Origin: Erythroxylum novogranatense
Taxonomy: Eukaryota; Streptophyta; Magnoliopsida; Malpighiales; Erythroxylaceae
DNA length: 64,000 bases
Direction of reading: 5' to 3'
Assembly: GCA_029891385.1 (NCBI GenBank)
Contig: CM057231.1
Coordinates: 63,037,103 to 63,101,102, forward strand
The notes under the pieces: generated by a model
Told to the model about the DNA's origin: nothing
Databases searched by the model: none
Seen by the model: only the letters and a program-made list of their open reading frames with translations
Shown here: in pieces, positions 55,091 to 64,000 of the stretch
Numbering within the stretch: the stretch's first letter is position 1
Layout: each line of letters begins with the position of its first letter
Position numbers and translations under genes: made by a program

Positions 55091-56240
55091 ACAGATATCT
55101 CTAAGAATTTTGAGTTAAAGAAAGATTGGAGATACAAAAGCTCTCATCCTAAAGAGTCAATTATCGGAGAAACCTCAGAAGGTGTAAGAACAAGGTCCAA
55201 GTTCAGAAGAGAAGCCAACGTGGCATTTATATCGAAGTAGAACCTAAAAGATTGATAAAGCTCTAAAAGATGAAGCATGGATATTAGCTATGCAAGAGGA
55301 GTTGAATCAATTCGGTAGGAATAAAGTCCGTCCTTAGTTCCTAAACACGAAAAGAAATCCATTATTGGTACTAGATGGATATTCAAGAATAAGCTAGACT
55401 TAATCGGGAAAAGTAAGTCGAATAAGGCAAGATTAGTAGCACAAGGCTATAATCAGCAGGAAGGAATAGACTATAATGAGACATATGCTCGAGAGCAAGA
55501 CTTGAAGCAATAAGGATCCGCTTGCATATGTTGTTTGCCATGACATAAAGCTTTTCAGATGGATGTAAAAAGTGCATTTCGAATGGCTTTATAGATGAAG
55601 AAGTCTATGTCAAGCAACCTCCTGGATTTGAGGATATAAAGTATCCAGATCATGTCTCTGCACTTCATAAAGCCTTATATGGATCAAACAGGCTCTAGAG
55701 CATGGTATGATCGTCGAGCTCATTTCTTATTGAAAATGGATTTACTAGAGGTAAAGTTGACAAAACTCTTTTAGGAAGAACTTGTATAATGATTTTATTA
55801 TTGTGCAAATCTATGTTGATGATATTATTTTGGTGCCACCTCAAAAAGTTATGCATAAGCTTTGAAAATATGATGAAAATGAATTTGAGATGAGCATGAT
55901 GGGTGAGTTAAAATTCTTTCTTGGATTGCAAGTAAAGCAAACTAAGGATAAGATTTTATCCATCAACAAAATATGTCAAAGAATTGTTGTCTAAATTTGA
56001 TATGTGCGGTGTTAAAAGTATGTCTACACCGATGCATCCTTCAAACTTGTTGTCGAAAGACGAAAGTGGTAAGAAGGTGGATCAAACCCTATTAGAGGAT
56101 GATTGGTTCTTTTCTTTATCTTACGATAAGTAGACGACATTCTATTCAAGTGTATGCTTGTGTGCAAGGTTTCAGCCGATCTAGAGAATCTCATTACATA
56201 GTCAGAAAGCGAATTTTGAGATATCTCGCAGTACTACCGA
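55091..56240 (+). pseudogene. Reverse transcriptase of Copia F
   Basis: Collinear with D 35557-36540. At the DNA level one can follow TRSKFRREANVAF, the ARLVAQGYNQQEGIDYNET segment (55427-55490), DVKSAF and IDEEVYVKQPPGFE (about 55565-55630), VDDIIL (55815-55832), and MSMMGELKFFLGLQVKQ (55890-55935). Single-base losses occur every ~50-100 bp, so no frame stays open. Confidence 0.8.
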
Positions 56241-56740
56241 TCTTTGCTTAATGTATGAGAAAGGTAAAGATTTCAGGTTGAATGGATATTGCGATGCGGA
56301 CTATGCGGTGATAGGATTGAAAGGAAGAGCACGAGTGGTGGTTGTCACTACCTTGGACCAAACACCGTGTCATGGTCAAGCAAGAGACAAAGCTCGATTG
56401 CATTATCAACCGCAGGTTGAATATATATCCGCCGCAAGTTGTTGTTCACAATTATTGTGGATCAAGTATCAATTGGAGGACTACTCAATACAAGAGGAAG
56501 AGATTCCAATATCTGCGACAACACCGGCGCCATCACTTGTCAAAGAATCAATTCAACATTCAAGGGTGAAGCACATTGAAGTTAGACATCATTTCTTGAG
56601 AGATTACGTTCGGAAGAAAGTTGTCGGTCTACAATTCGTGGAAACGAAATTTCAAAGGCGATATCTTCACAAAACCACTAAGTGAAGATCACTTTAAAGA
56701 AATCGACGCAACCTCAATATGGTGATGTTAACGGACCAAT
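56241..56740 (+). pseudogene. RNase H of Copia F
   Basis: The ORF at 56251-56685 holds LNGYCDADYA (first catalytic Asp region), then QARDKARLHYQPQVEYISA, then the HSRVKHIEVRHHFLRDYV block. The usual IFTKPL end is frameshifted at about 56655-56690. Confidence 0.8.
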
Positions 56741-57055
56741 CATCGGTTTTTCGCAAAAAGAAACAGATAGACGGAGGAGTTAACGGACCAATCATCTGGT
56801 TTTGCAAAGAAGAAGCGAGATAGACGGAGGAGTTAACGGACCAATCATCCGGTTTTTCGCAAAGAAGAAAGCAGATAGAAGCGGAGGAGTTAACGGACCA
56901 ATCATCTGGTTTTTTCGCAAAGAAAAGCAGATAGAGCGGAGGAGTTAAAGGATCATTCATCGATTTTTAAAGACAAAGACAGAAGAGGCGGCAGAGTTAA
57001 TGATTGATCATCGATTTTTCAAAAGAAAGACAATGAAGCGGTGGAGTTAAGCGGT
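56728..57055. repeat. Six ~60-bp tandem repeats after pol of F
   Basis: Units start GTTAACGGACCAATCATC, continue GGTTTTTCGCAAAGAAGAA and GCAGATAGA, and end GCGGAGGA. The first four are close; the last two are decayed (GGATCATTCATCGATTTTT, TGATTGATCATCGATTTTT). They lie across the pol stop and the pol-extra-ORF spacer and have no counterpart in D. Confidence 0.85.
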
Positions 57056-57261
57056 GTTGACGGTTTCGGACTTAAAACTTCTTTCACAAAGAAAATTTTA
57101 GAGGGAAAAAGGTCATCGGATCATCGAGAAGCGATCGTTCTAGAATTTGCTATAAAATCCCAAAACCGACATTTGGGATCTCTAACAAATTCAGAAATTG
57201 CTAGTACTCAAATCTCTCGAAAATTTTTCAAGCGAGTTCCTATTCACTCGTAATCAACAAG

Positions 57262-57900
57262 ATGAATGTCAAGCCCATTTTGAGAGTTGATCCAGAGCAA
57301 GCTGGGAAGATTGGTAAACTTTGAAGATCTAAGAAGGAACAAATGGATATAGAGCCGGAGATAATAGCGGCGGGATGGAGAAACTTCTTTCAAATACGAG
57401 AGCAAGTTTATCTCAAAGAAGTTTATGAGTTCGAAACATACTAAAGCGTGGATAATACAATCGTATCGTATGTAGAAACACTCCTGTTATAGTAACCAAG
57501 GAGTTCTTGGAAAGAGTCCTTGAATGTCCAAGTAGTGGAGTTCAACCTACTAACATGGTGAAATGGATGACTAAGCTGAAGTTGAGCGAAGATGAAGTTA
57601 CTCGTCAACTTTATGGTCGTAACAACCCAATGAAAGAAGAGCCTCTTGGCTTGTACCAAAGGCAAGGGTTTTGTTTGTTTGTTTTGTGTGTTTGTGTGTT
57701 ACCTAGGATAGGTTCAAGACATCAAGTCACTACTTTGGATGAACAATGTATCCTTCATCTCTGAATCATCAACCAATAGATTTACCATTTTGATTTATCA
57801 ATATATGGTTAAATCAATAAAGGATACAAACACTCTCCGTATGGGATGTTGTTGACAAGGATGTTTAAAGAATCAGAATCGATTGAGTTGGGAGTCGCAT
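57262..57900 (+). pseudogene. SIRE 'envelope-like' ORF of F, broken
   Basis: It starts ATGAATGTCAAGCCC. Pieces match the 213-aa ORF of D: the (A)GWRNFFQI-like segment at 57373-57398, the RQLYGRNNP segment at 57607-57630, the PRIGSRHQVTTLDEQCILHL segment at 57705-57764, and an YGMLLTRMFKES-like segment at 57839-57875. Frames change repeatedly. Comparison with D shows which losses are specific to F. Confidence 0.7.
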
Positions 57901-59620
57901 GAAGGTATCTGTAGAAGTTATATAGATTCTACATCGATTGCCAAAATGGGTCCGAGATTTTCAGACAAACAAGGAGCGAAGAATCAAGGAAAGCAACAAC
58001 CGAGGGGAGCCTAAACAGAAGAAATCCTCTATGAAGGAGAGAAGATCACACTCTCGAGTCAAGTCAAGATCATTCGATTTTTGAATCGGTGACTTAAAGC
58101 GGAAAGGGAACCTTTGGTGAGTGACATTCATAAGCAAGCAAGAACGTCACCCACAAAGGAAGCGTATGCGACGTAAAGAAGCCGATCCTTCCAGAGATTC
58201 AAGCAAACCAAAGCATTATGAAGCGGAGATCAAAAGCTACAAAATCATCATCATCAATCCTTGAGAAAGTTTGAAACTCAATCTCAAGGAAATGAAGGAA
58301 AAGGAAAGTAGAAGAACCCGAGAAGAAGAAAGTTCAATCCAAGAGGTCACCAAGGTTAAAGAAAATGAGTGCAAGCAAAGAAGAAAATCCAACAACAGAG
58401 GCAAAGGCTAAGAAGACAAGGCTAGAAGAAACTATTGTTGACATTTCTAAAAATCATTGCATGTCTTTGTTAGTCTTTGTTGATCTTCTTGAAGTTAATA
58501 TGGAAGCGCTCATGAAGCGATTATGGAAGTCTGTTAAGGGTAATATTAAGGATTCTCACAAAATTCTTAATAATCCAATTTTGAAGAAATAGTTCCTACT
58601 ACTTTTCAGTCCACACTTGTCCATAAACAAGTTGCTACACATGTTTTGGGGACGAAGGCTACTTCAAAAGTTGTAAGTGTGATGACTAATGTTCCATCCA
58701 AGTATTTAACTTCTCAAAGAGAAAGATGGGAACATAGATTGGTTGTAAGAAAGGAGAAGAAGACCAAGTCGGTCATCATCGAGACAAACCCAAGAGATTT
58801 GTCAAAGCATTCTTCAAATCTGTAGAATATGATAATGGCATTTCTCATCCATTGGATAGGGGTTACAAAATTTCTATGATCAAGCTCAAGAGAGTTGGGA
58901 GAGAACCATATCCACGAGCCATTTGGAGAGCGTATCACTTCTTATCCTATCTTGAGCAAAGACAATAATCAAGGTGGTACCGATCTTCAACCACCAAATT
59001 TTGTTGAACTCAATTATGAGAAGCTAAAGTGAAAGTTCAACCGAGCGAGATTGGATGACATGTCTTCGATCGATTGAAGAGGCAAGAAATTGATTGATGA
59101 AGCATGTAAGGAGAAAAGGAGTGGTAAGTCCATCTGCGTGTATCAAGATCCAGAACAAGTCTAACTAAGGCAACAAAGCAGATGATCCACAGGAGGCAAT
59201 ATCGAATGGGTCAAGATTGTTCATTCGATTGGCAACTCGAATGTTGTTTTACTATAATACGTAACATTCTCGCGAAATCGACCTCTGTGGAGATCACTTC
59301 AATTGCAGAAGCTATGCCATGGTTTGGACGCACTTCTCAACGAATAAGAGATTCCTATGATCTTGATATCAATGAACAAAGTTGTATTTGTTCCTCCTCC
59401 TCTTCTGCAAATCATTGAACCAAATGTCTTTAACAAGGAAGCTTATACAACAACGGTGGCTATCATTGAAAAGCAAGTTGTTAAGGCGGTACTCGACCGC
59501 AGATGAATCATCAACTCTAAAGAAGCATGTTGTAAGCTTGATAAAGATATGAAGAAGATTAAGAAGATGCTGAAAAGTTGGTGAAGCTGATTGGAAAATA
59601 ATTTTTGATCAATAACAAAT
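57901..59620 (+). pseudogene. Basic and coiled-coil tail of the extra ORF, element F
   Basis: Lys/Ser-rich fragments (57950-58420) are followed by 58365-58592 and by fragments to about 59600. The last of these read as a Lys-rich helix before the purine-rich non-coding stretch. They are collinear with D 38078-39665 but longer, with no recognisable domain. Confidence 0.5.
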
Positions 59621-59776
59621 AGGGGAGAAGGGAGAAGGAAGAGAGAAGGAGAAGGAAGAAATCAGTTGGAAGGATGAAGATAATTTTTATCTCAATACTT
59701 CATATAATTCACAAGTATATGATACTTTTCATATTTCTCTAAATTCACAGTATTTGTTATTATCAAAAGGGGAGAA
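59621..59776 (+). other. Purine-rich 3' region and polypurine tract of F
   Basis: GGGGAGAAGGGAGAAGGAAGAG (about 59625-59655), then T-rich sequence, then the tract AAAAGGGGAGAA at 59765-59776 next to the LTR. Confidence 0.75.
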
Positions 59777-60847
59777 TGTTAAGTCAAACCAGACTTCACG
59801 TATTAAATAATTTTGATAATAAACAAAGAGAAATATACTAAGAAAAGCGTATTTAAGAAAAGCATTTATACAAAAGGCATTTAAAGAAAAGCAGACTAAG
59901 AAAAGCGGGCGATACAAAAGGCATTTAAAGAAAAGCAGGCGGAAGGAAAAGCATTTATACAAAAGGCATTTAAAGAAAAGCAGGCTAAGGAAAAGGGCGA
60001 TACAAAAGGCATTTAAAGAAAAGCAGGCGGAAGGAAAAGCGTATTTATACAAAAGTATTTAAAGAAAAACATACGGAAGGAAAAGCGATATTTATACAAA
60101 AGGAAATTTAAAGAAAGGCGGAAGAAAAAGCAGGCGATACAAAAGCGGGCGGAAGCTTTACGAAGACAAAAGCGAGGCGATCTGAAAATAAGCGGAAGAA
60201 AGAAACATCGTTTAAGGCGGTTACATGAGCTAAACTGAATAACCGTTCTTTAAAGATTCAAGAAGCGATAGTCAAGAAACAATTGAAGTTCACTATAAAT
60301 AAGAGTCGAGATTGAAGAAGAAACAACTTTTGGAAAAAGTGAATGAAACTCTGTGTATTCAATATACATCTCATCTCGAGAAAAAATTGCGAACTATTTT
60401 CGAGTGTATATTGTGAAGAGCAACTCTTTTGTAAAAGCTCTTTATCGGTTTTCATTTTTGAAAAAGTGCTACAGATAACTCAAGAGGCTAAGAGTAAAAG
60501 AATACTTCTTCGTTAAGAGACCAAGAGGCTCGATCTAAAGAATACTTGTAATCAGTTTGGAGATAGTGAAAATCTCGGAAGAATATCGAGGATCGGACGT
60601 AGCCCACGGTTTGGGGTGAACCAAGATAAAATTGCCGTGTTTCTCTCTAACTCTTACTTTTCTTAAATCATAGTTTTCATTATTAACAAAGTTTTTCAAA
60701 CTAGTTAAGAATTGATTTCTGATAAGTTTTACGAAAGAACAAGCAATTGTTATCAAGGGATTAAAGAAAAGTTTATCACAATTCAACCCCCTTCTTGTGT
60801 ATCTTGGTCATATTATTACTCAATATATTAACGTGTGATTTACTTCA
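59777..60847 (+). repeat. 3' LTR of Copia F (1071 bp)
   Basis: TGTTAAGTCAAACC to TTACTTCA, followed by the duplicated TCCTC. It is mostly identical to the 5' LTR outside the minisatellite. Confidence 0.9.
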
Positions 60848-60852
60848 TCCTC

Positions 60853-61800
60853 TTGTAAAAGAAACTCTTTCTTTAAGAAAAAAAGCATGCTTGGAAACAA
60901 ACAACTTTTGTTCCTAAGCAAGGTAGAATTGATATTCCACGAACAAACACTTGTCACCTTTACATCAAATGTATCGATCGTGTCCGTTTCACGAAGGTGA
61001 CAATCCCAAACTTTCGATGAGAAAGATAGGGCTTTCGGTTAGTCCATATCTCCATATGGAGTAACCACAATTATCTTTAATGGAACTCTGTTTAGCAAGT
61101 AAGCAAATTGTCTTGAGCGATATTCCCAAAATGTAAAACCTATCATCAATCGCACCATGTCTAACAAGGTTCGATTTCTCCTTTCAACCACACCATTGTC
61201 TCTGCGGCGTGTAAGGTGGAGTATCTTTGAGATAAAATCTCATTATCTACGAGATAATCAAAAACTATTGGTCTAAGCATGTTCCACCACGATCAGATCG
61301 TAATGTATTCATACTTTTACCAAGTTAGTTTTCTACTTCATTTCTGAATTATTTGAACTATTCAAATGCTTCAGATTTGTATCTCATCAGATACAGATAC
61401 CTATATCGTGAATAATCACCGATAAAAGTATCTGAAGTAAAAACAACCACTTCTGGCATGGATGGACATCAGACCGCATACATCTGAATGTATTAGGTCT
61501 AATATTCCATTCACTTGTTCACCCTTTCCTTTAAAGGATAACTTAGTCATCTTGCCTAATAAACAAGATTCGCATGTGTCATATGATTCATATTCAAATG
61601 ACCCTAAACATCCACTCTTATGGAGCTTAGCAATGCGTGTCTCATTTATATGGCCAAGCCGACAATGCCATAAGTAAGTTGATTTTAAATTATCTCGATT
61701 ATGTCTTTCCGCGTCATTGACATTCATAATTGGATATGACATATCTCATATGTCAATTCCATTACATAATGTACGAGTACCATAGAGCATTCCATTGCAA
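60853..61800 (-). pseudogene. Integrase of Copia C
   Basis: On the minus strand, 61416-61742 is the GAG-pre-integrase domain: YLWHCRLGHINETRIAKL, then CESCLLGKMTKLSFKGKG, then the start of the core DLIHSDVCGLM with the first catalytic Asp. The segment around 61150-61230 encodes a frameshifted TPQRNGVVERRNRTLLDMVR-like stretch with the catalytic Glu. F separates it from RT. Confidence 0.8.
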
Positions 61801-62150
61801 CTAATATAACAACCATTGCTACTAAAAGTCCAATGGAAACCAGCTCTAATTAAACATAAAACATACAATATGTTCTTTGTTTAAAGCGGGTACAAAATGA
61901 CAATCATCCAATTTGAATATAAGCCACTAGGAGTAACAAGACATAAGTGTTCACGGCTAATGTAGCAACTCTTGCTCCATTACCTACACAAAGGTCTAGT
62001 TCTCCTTTTATGAGCTTTCTCATCCACGAGGCCCCGCATATCATTTCATATGTATGAGCCACATCCGTATCAAATACCGATATGTTTGGATCAGAATAGT
62101 ATTAACCTCAATGACAAACATATTTGAAGAAGTAGAGGCATCGATGCCTT
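61801..62150 (-). pseudogene. Protease region of Copia C, degenerate
   Basis: By position between integrase and gag this should be protease. The minus strand at about 62040-62090 reads a DTGSS-less remnant (VFDTDVAHTYEM-like), and no active-site triad can be confirmed. Confidence 0.45.
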
Positions 62151-62880
62151 TTACCGCTTCAAGGACTCAGAATAGATTTTAAGGTTTAGCCTCTGGTGGC
62201 TAGACTTGCCACAATGAAAGTAAAATCCTTTTGGGGCGATTTCTTTGGTTTTTCCTTGATGGCACTTCCTTTGGTTTCTTGGCCTTTTCTTCTTTGAACC
62301 GTAAGAAGAAGCATCCACCACTAAGACTTGCTTGCTATCCTTCTTGATAGCACCTTTCATTTGTCTTGAAAGCAGATTGATCATTCAAGAATTGTTGTGG
62401 ATATTTGGTTCATCTGATAGTTTAACACGAACTGTGAATAACTGTCAGACAATCCAACCAGAATTAAGTCAATACTCAACTCATAATCCATTACAAATCC
62501 TAAGACAGCCAATCTCTCTTTATAGCCATTCATCTTCAGGGTATACTGCACAGCAGATATCCCTGGAGCCATCTTTGTGGTGAAGAGAAGCCTTGAGGTC
62601 TCGAACCTTTCAGACCGAGCTTGCTCATCAAACAGCTCCATAAGATGAAATAATATAGAGTGAGCATCCATGGACTCGTGCTGCTCCTGCAGCTCTGGTG
62701 ACATCGAGGCAAGTAGCCATGTCCCCGTCCATTAGATGCTTACGATATACCTTCTGATCCTCATCAGAAGCATCAACAGCAGGTGCATCTGGAAGTGGAA
62801 TATCTAGGACGTATCCCAGTTCCTCAGATCTGAGAACAATTCTCAGATTCCTCAGCCAATCAAGAAAATTCGGTCCAAAA
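62151..62880 (-). pseudogene. gag of Copia C (UBN2-type)
   Basis: The N-terminal part is at about 62700-62880 (FLDWLRNLRIVLRSEELGYVL-like segment). 62381-62704 gives the UBN2/gag-polypeptide core: LMELFDEQARSERFETSRLLF, GYKERLAVLGF, YSQFVLNYQMN. 62151-62384 gives the Lys-rich nucleocapsid with a damaged zinc knuckle (FHCGKSSHQRLN, last Cys missing). A frameshift near 62384 separates core and nucleocapsid. Confidence 0.8.
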
Positions 62881-63098
62881 TAGAGAGCGAAAATTCACAC
62901 TGAAAAACTTCTTCAATCAACCTAGCGCGATAGAGAGAAGGAATGATAGAATAGAATTGCCTGCATGATCATAAGGACTTGCATGATATGCATATGGCTC
63001 CCACTAGTTTCCTAGAATCCATAACCCTCTTTACGAATCCAAAGAAACGATGTGACATAATGTCCTAGTGGGTCGATATCCGATATTGCTAAGAGTGA

Positions 63099-63504
63099 CC
63101 TTGGGTTTACCCAACAAGCCACAACTTAGGTCAATCGGTAGGTATCGGTCATACCAATTGTATCATCGATAACCGACATTAAGAATGACCTTGGGTTTAC
63201 CCAACAAGCCACCTTATGTCTCGGGAGGTATCAGATATACCAATTACATCTTAGACACAACTATCGATCAGTGCTATCAACTTGTTGATGTGTGCACTTA
63301 CATTGGGTTATCAACTCCTTGATGCGTGTACATCCCGATGTACACTACCCAACTTCGCCTATGTCCACGTTGACCTTGAGTTTGCTCAACAAACCAACGC
63401 TTTCAGTGAAAACCAACCCATTAATCCGAAAATCTTATTTTCATGGTTCGAACATATTCGTATAGAGCGAGCTTGGGTTTACCCAACAACCCATCCCTAT
63501 AAGA
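63099..63504. repeat. Dispersed TTGGGTTTACCCAA hairpin repeats
   Basis: GACCTTGGGTTTACCCAACA occurs at about 63099 and 63187, with GACCTTGAGTTTGCTCAACA near 63371 and GAGCTTGGGTTTACCCAACA near 63477. Each has six complementary bases around a TT centre. In the third copy both arms changed in a compensating way (TTGAGT/GCTCAA). Confidence 0.75.
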
Positions 63505-63681
63505 ACTCTGGTTCTTACCATATTAATGGAAGGCGTTAGTTTTCATATACCGAGGAGGATTTAGAAACTCTAGACTCAAGTGAAGGATCATAGTCGCGGG
63601 ACTATATGGAATGATTTAGGTTTCATCGATCCAATTGAATCAATCTTTATAATCATCCATCATCCAACCTGAGCATGCCAC

Positions 63682-63883
63682 AAGTCGACTTTCATCAAAT
63701 GCAAGTCGCCTTATGCTTCTGCCCACACACAAGTCGACTTGTATGACACAAGTTGACTTATTTCACCTGCCCATGTACAAGTCGACTTATACTGAGATCT
63801 TGAACAAATCGACTTATTCTATACACAAGTCGACTTATCCAAAAACCTTGAACAAGTCGACTTATTCCATATACAAGTCGACT
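63682..63883. repeat. AAGTCGACTT palindrome array in leader of C (9 sites)
   Basis: Sites start at 63682, 63703, 63731, 63750, 63779, 63806, 63827, 63853 and 63874. Spacings alternate near 21 and 27 (21, 28, 19, 29, 27, 21, 26, 21). Variants are AAGTCGCCTT, AAGTTGACTT and AAATCGACTT. Every exact site carries GTCGAC. Confidence 0.85.
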
Positions 63884-64000
63884 TATTCAGGAAAATTTGC
63901 TAAAATCTCTAATCGGCTAATTCCTCAATCAATACAATTCCAATTCTCAACACCATCATACCTAGGGTAATATCTGTAAATTTGATGTATCAATGAACAA

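Larger units (their letters stand above)
50983..60847 (+). mobile_element. SIRE-type Copia element F
   Basis: LTRs at 50983-52036 and 59777-60847 start TGTTAAGTCAAACC and end ...TTACTTCA (left copy ...TTACTTGA). TCCTC flanks the element (50978-50982, 60848-60852). It is collinear with D (PBS, gag with coiled coil, PR, INT, RT, RNase H, extra ORF) but of a different subfamily: its LTR minisatellite differs and it has tandem repeats after pol. All genes are broken by many small indels. Confidence 0.9.
47436..64000 (-). mobile_element. Copia element C, minus strand, runs off the window
   Basis: From left to right it holds the 3' LTR, polypurine tract, RNase H/RT, linker, nested element F, integrase, protease remnant, gag and a long leader. 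The 5' LTR must lie beyond 64000. Gene order (gag-PR-INT-RT on the minus strand) is Copia. The lineage within Copia is not assigned with confidence; it is not SIRE. Confidence 0.85.
62881..64000 (-). other. Long untranslated leader of Copia C
   Basis: Over 1.1 kb lies between gag and the unseen PBS/5' LTR. It contains a family of TTGGGTTTACCCAA hairpins (63099-63504) and a dense AAGTCGACTT array (63682-63883). No ORF is supported; 63282-63539 and 63713-63970 are products of the repeats. Confidence 0.6.

Overview
This window is repeat-only nuclear DNA of a flowering plant, probably a eudicot. I find no host gene, tRNA or rRNA in it. Nearly all 64 kb is accounted for by LTR retrotransposons nested inside one another. 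Insertion order can be read from broken copies, TG...CA ends and 5-bp target-site duplications (TSDs). The evidence for a plant is plant-type Ty3/gypsy chromovirus pol, SIRE-type Copia elements with a downstream extra ORF, tRNA-Asp and tRNA-iMet primer sites, and large non-coding LTR elements (LARDs).

Layout. 1-1660 is the gag-protease part of an old minus-strand gypsy element (G). A minus-strand LARD (A) interrupts it: LTR 1661-3247, interior 3248-5918, second LTR from 5919. At 6371 that second LTR is broken by a plus-strand tandem LARD array (E, 6372-23597). E has four LTRs and three interiors, with one ATTAC TSD around the whole block. The second LTR of E carries a 4.1-kb solo LTR of another gypsy family (S1, 10929-15071; TSD GACAC). 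The LTR of A resumes at 23598 and is cut again at 23661 by a plus-strand chromodomain gypsy element (B, Tekay-like).

B has its left LTR at 23661-25896, a tRNA-iMet primer site, gag, protease, reverse transcriptase, RNase H, integrase and chromodomain, and a right LTR from 45748. It is broken three times. First, by a SIRE-type Copia element (D, 27639-41099; TSD GAAAT), which itself holds a 3.7-kb solo LTR (S2, 31850-35556; TSD TAAAA). Second, by a minus-strand solo LTR related to E (S3, 41414-42911; TSD TACGC/TGCGC). Third, its right LTR is broken at 47436 by a minus-strand Copia element (C), which runs off the right edge. C in turn holds a second SIRE-type element (F, 50983-60847; TSD TCCTC). 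The deepest visible nest is five layers: G, A, B, C, F.

How the parts work. G, B, C, D and F encode the usual retrotransposon set (capsid, protease, integrase, RT, RNase H), and D and F add a SIRE-type 'envelope-like' ORF. None is intact: stops, frameshifts and lost catalytic residues are everywhere. A and E encode nothing convincing and would depend on enzymes from an autonomous relative.

The most interesting signal is not a gene. Arrays of a CpG-rich 10-bp palindrome (CGTCGCGACG and close variants) sit about 24 bp apart with unrelated spacers. They occur in LTRs of families that otherwise look unrelated: the LARD E LTRs, the LARD-type solo LTR S3, the Tekay-like B LTRs and solo LTR S2. Copia element C carries a different CpG-centred palindrome, AAGTCGACTT, at alternating spacings of about 21 and 27 bp (mean near 24). 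S1 carries two long palindromes whose centres are 48 bp apart. This looks like convergence or exchange of a phased palindromic element between retrotransposon families.
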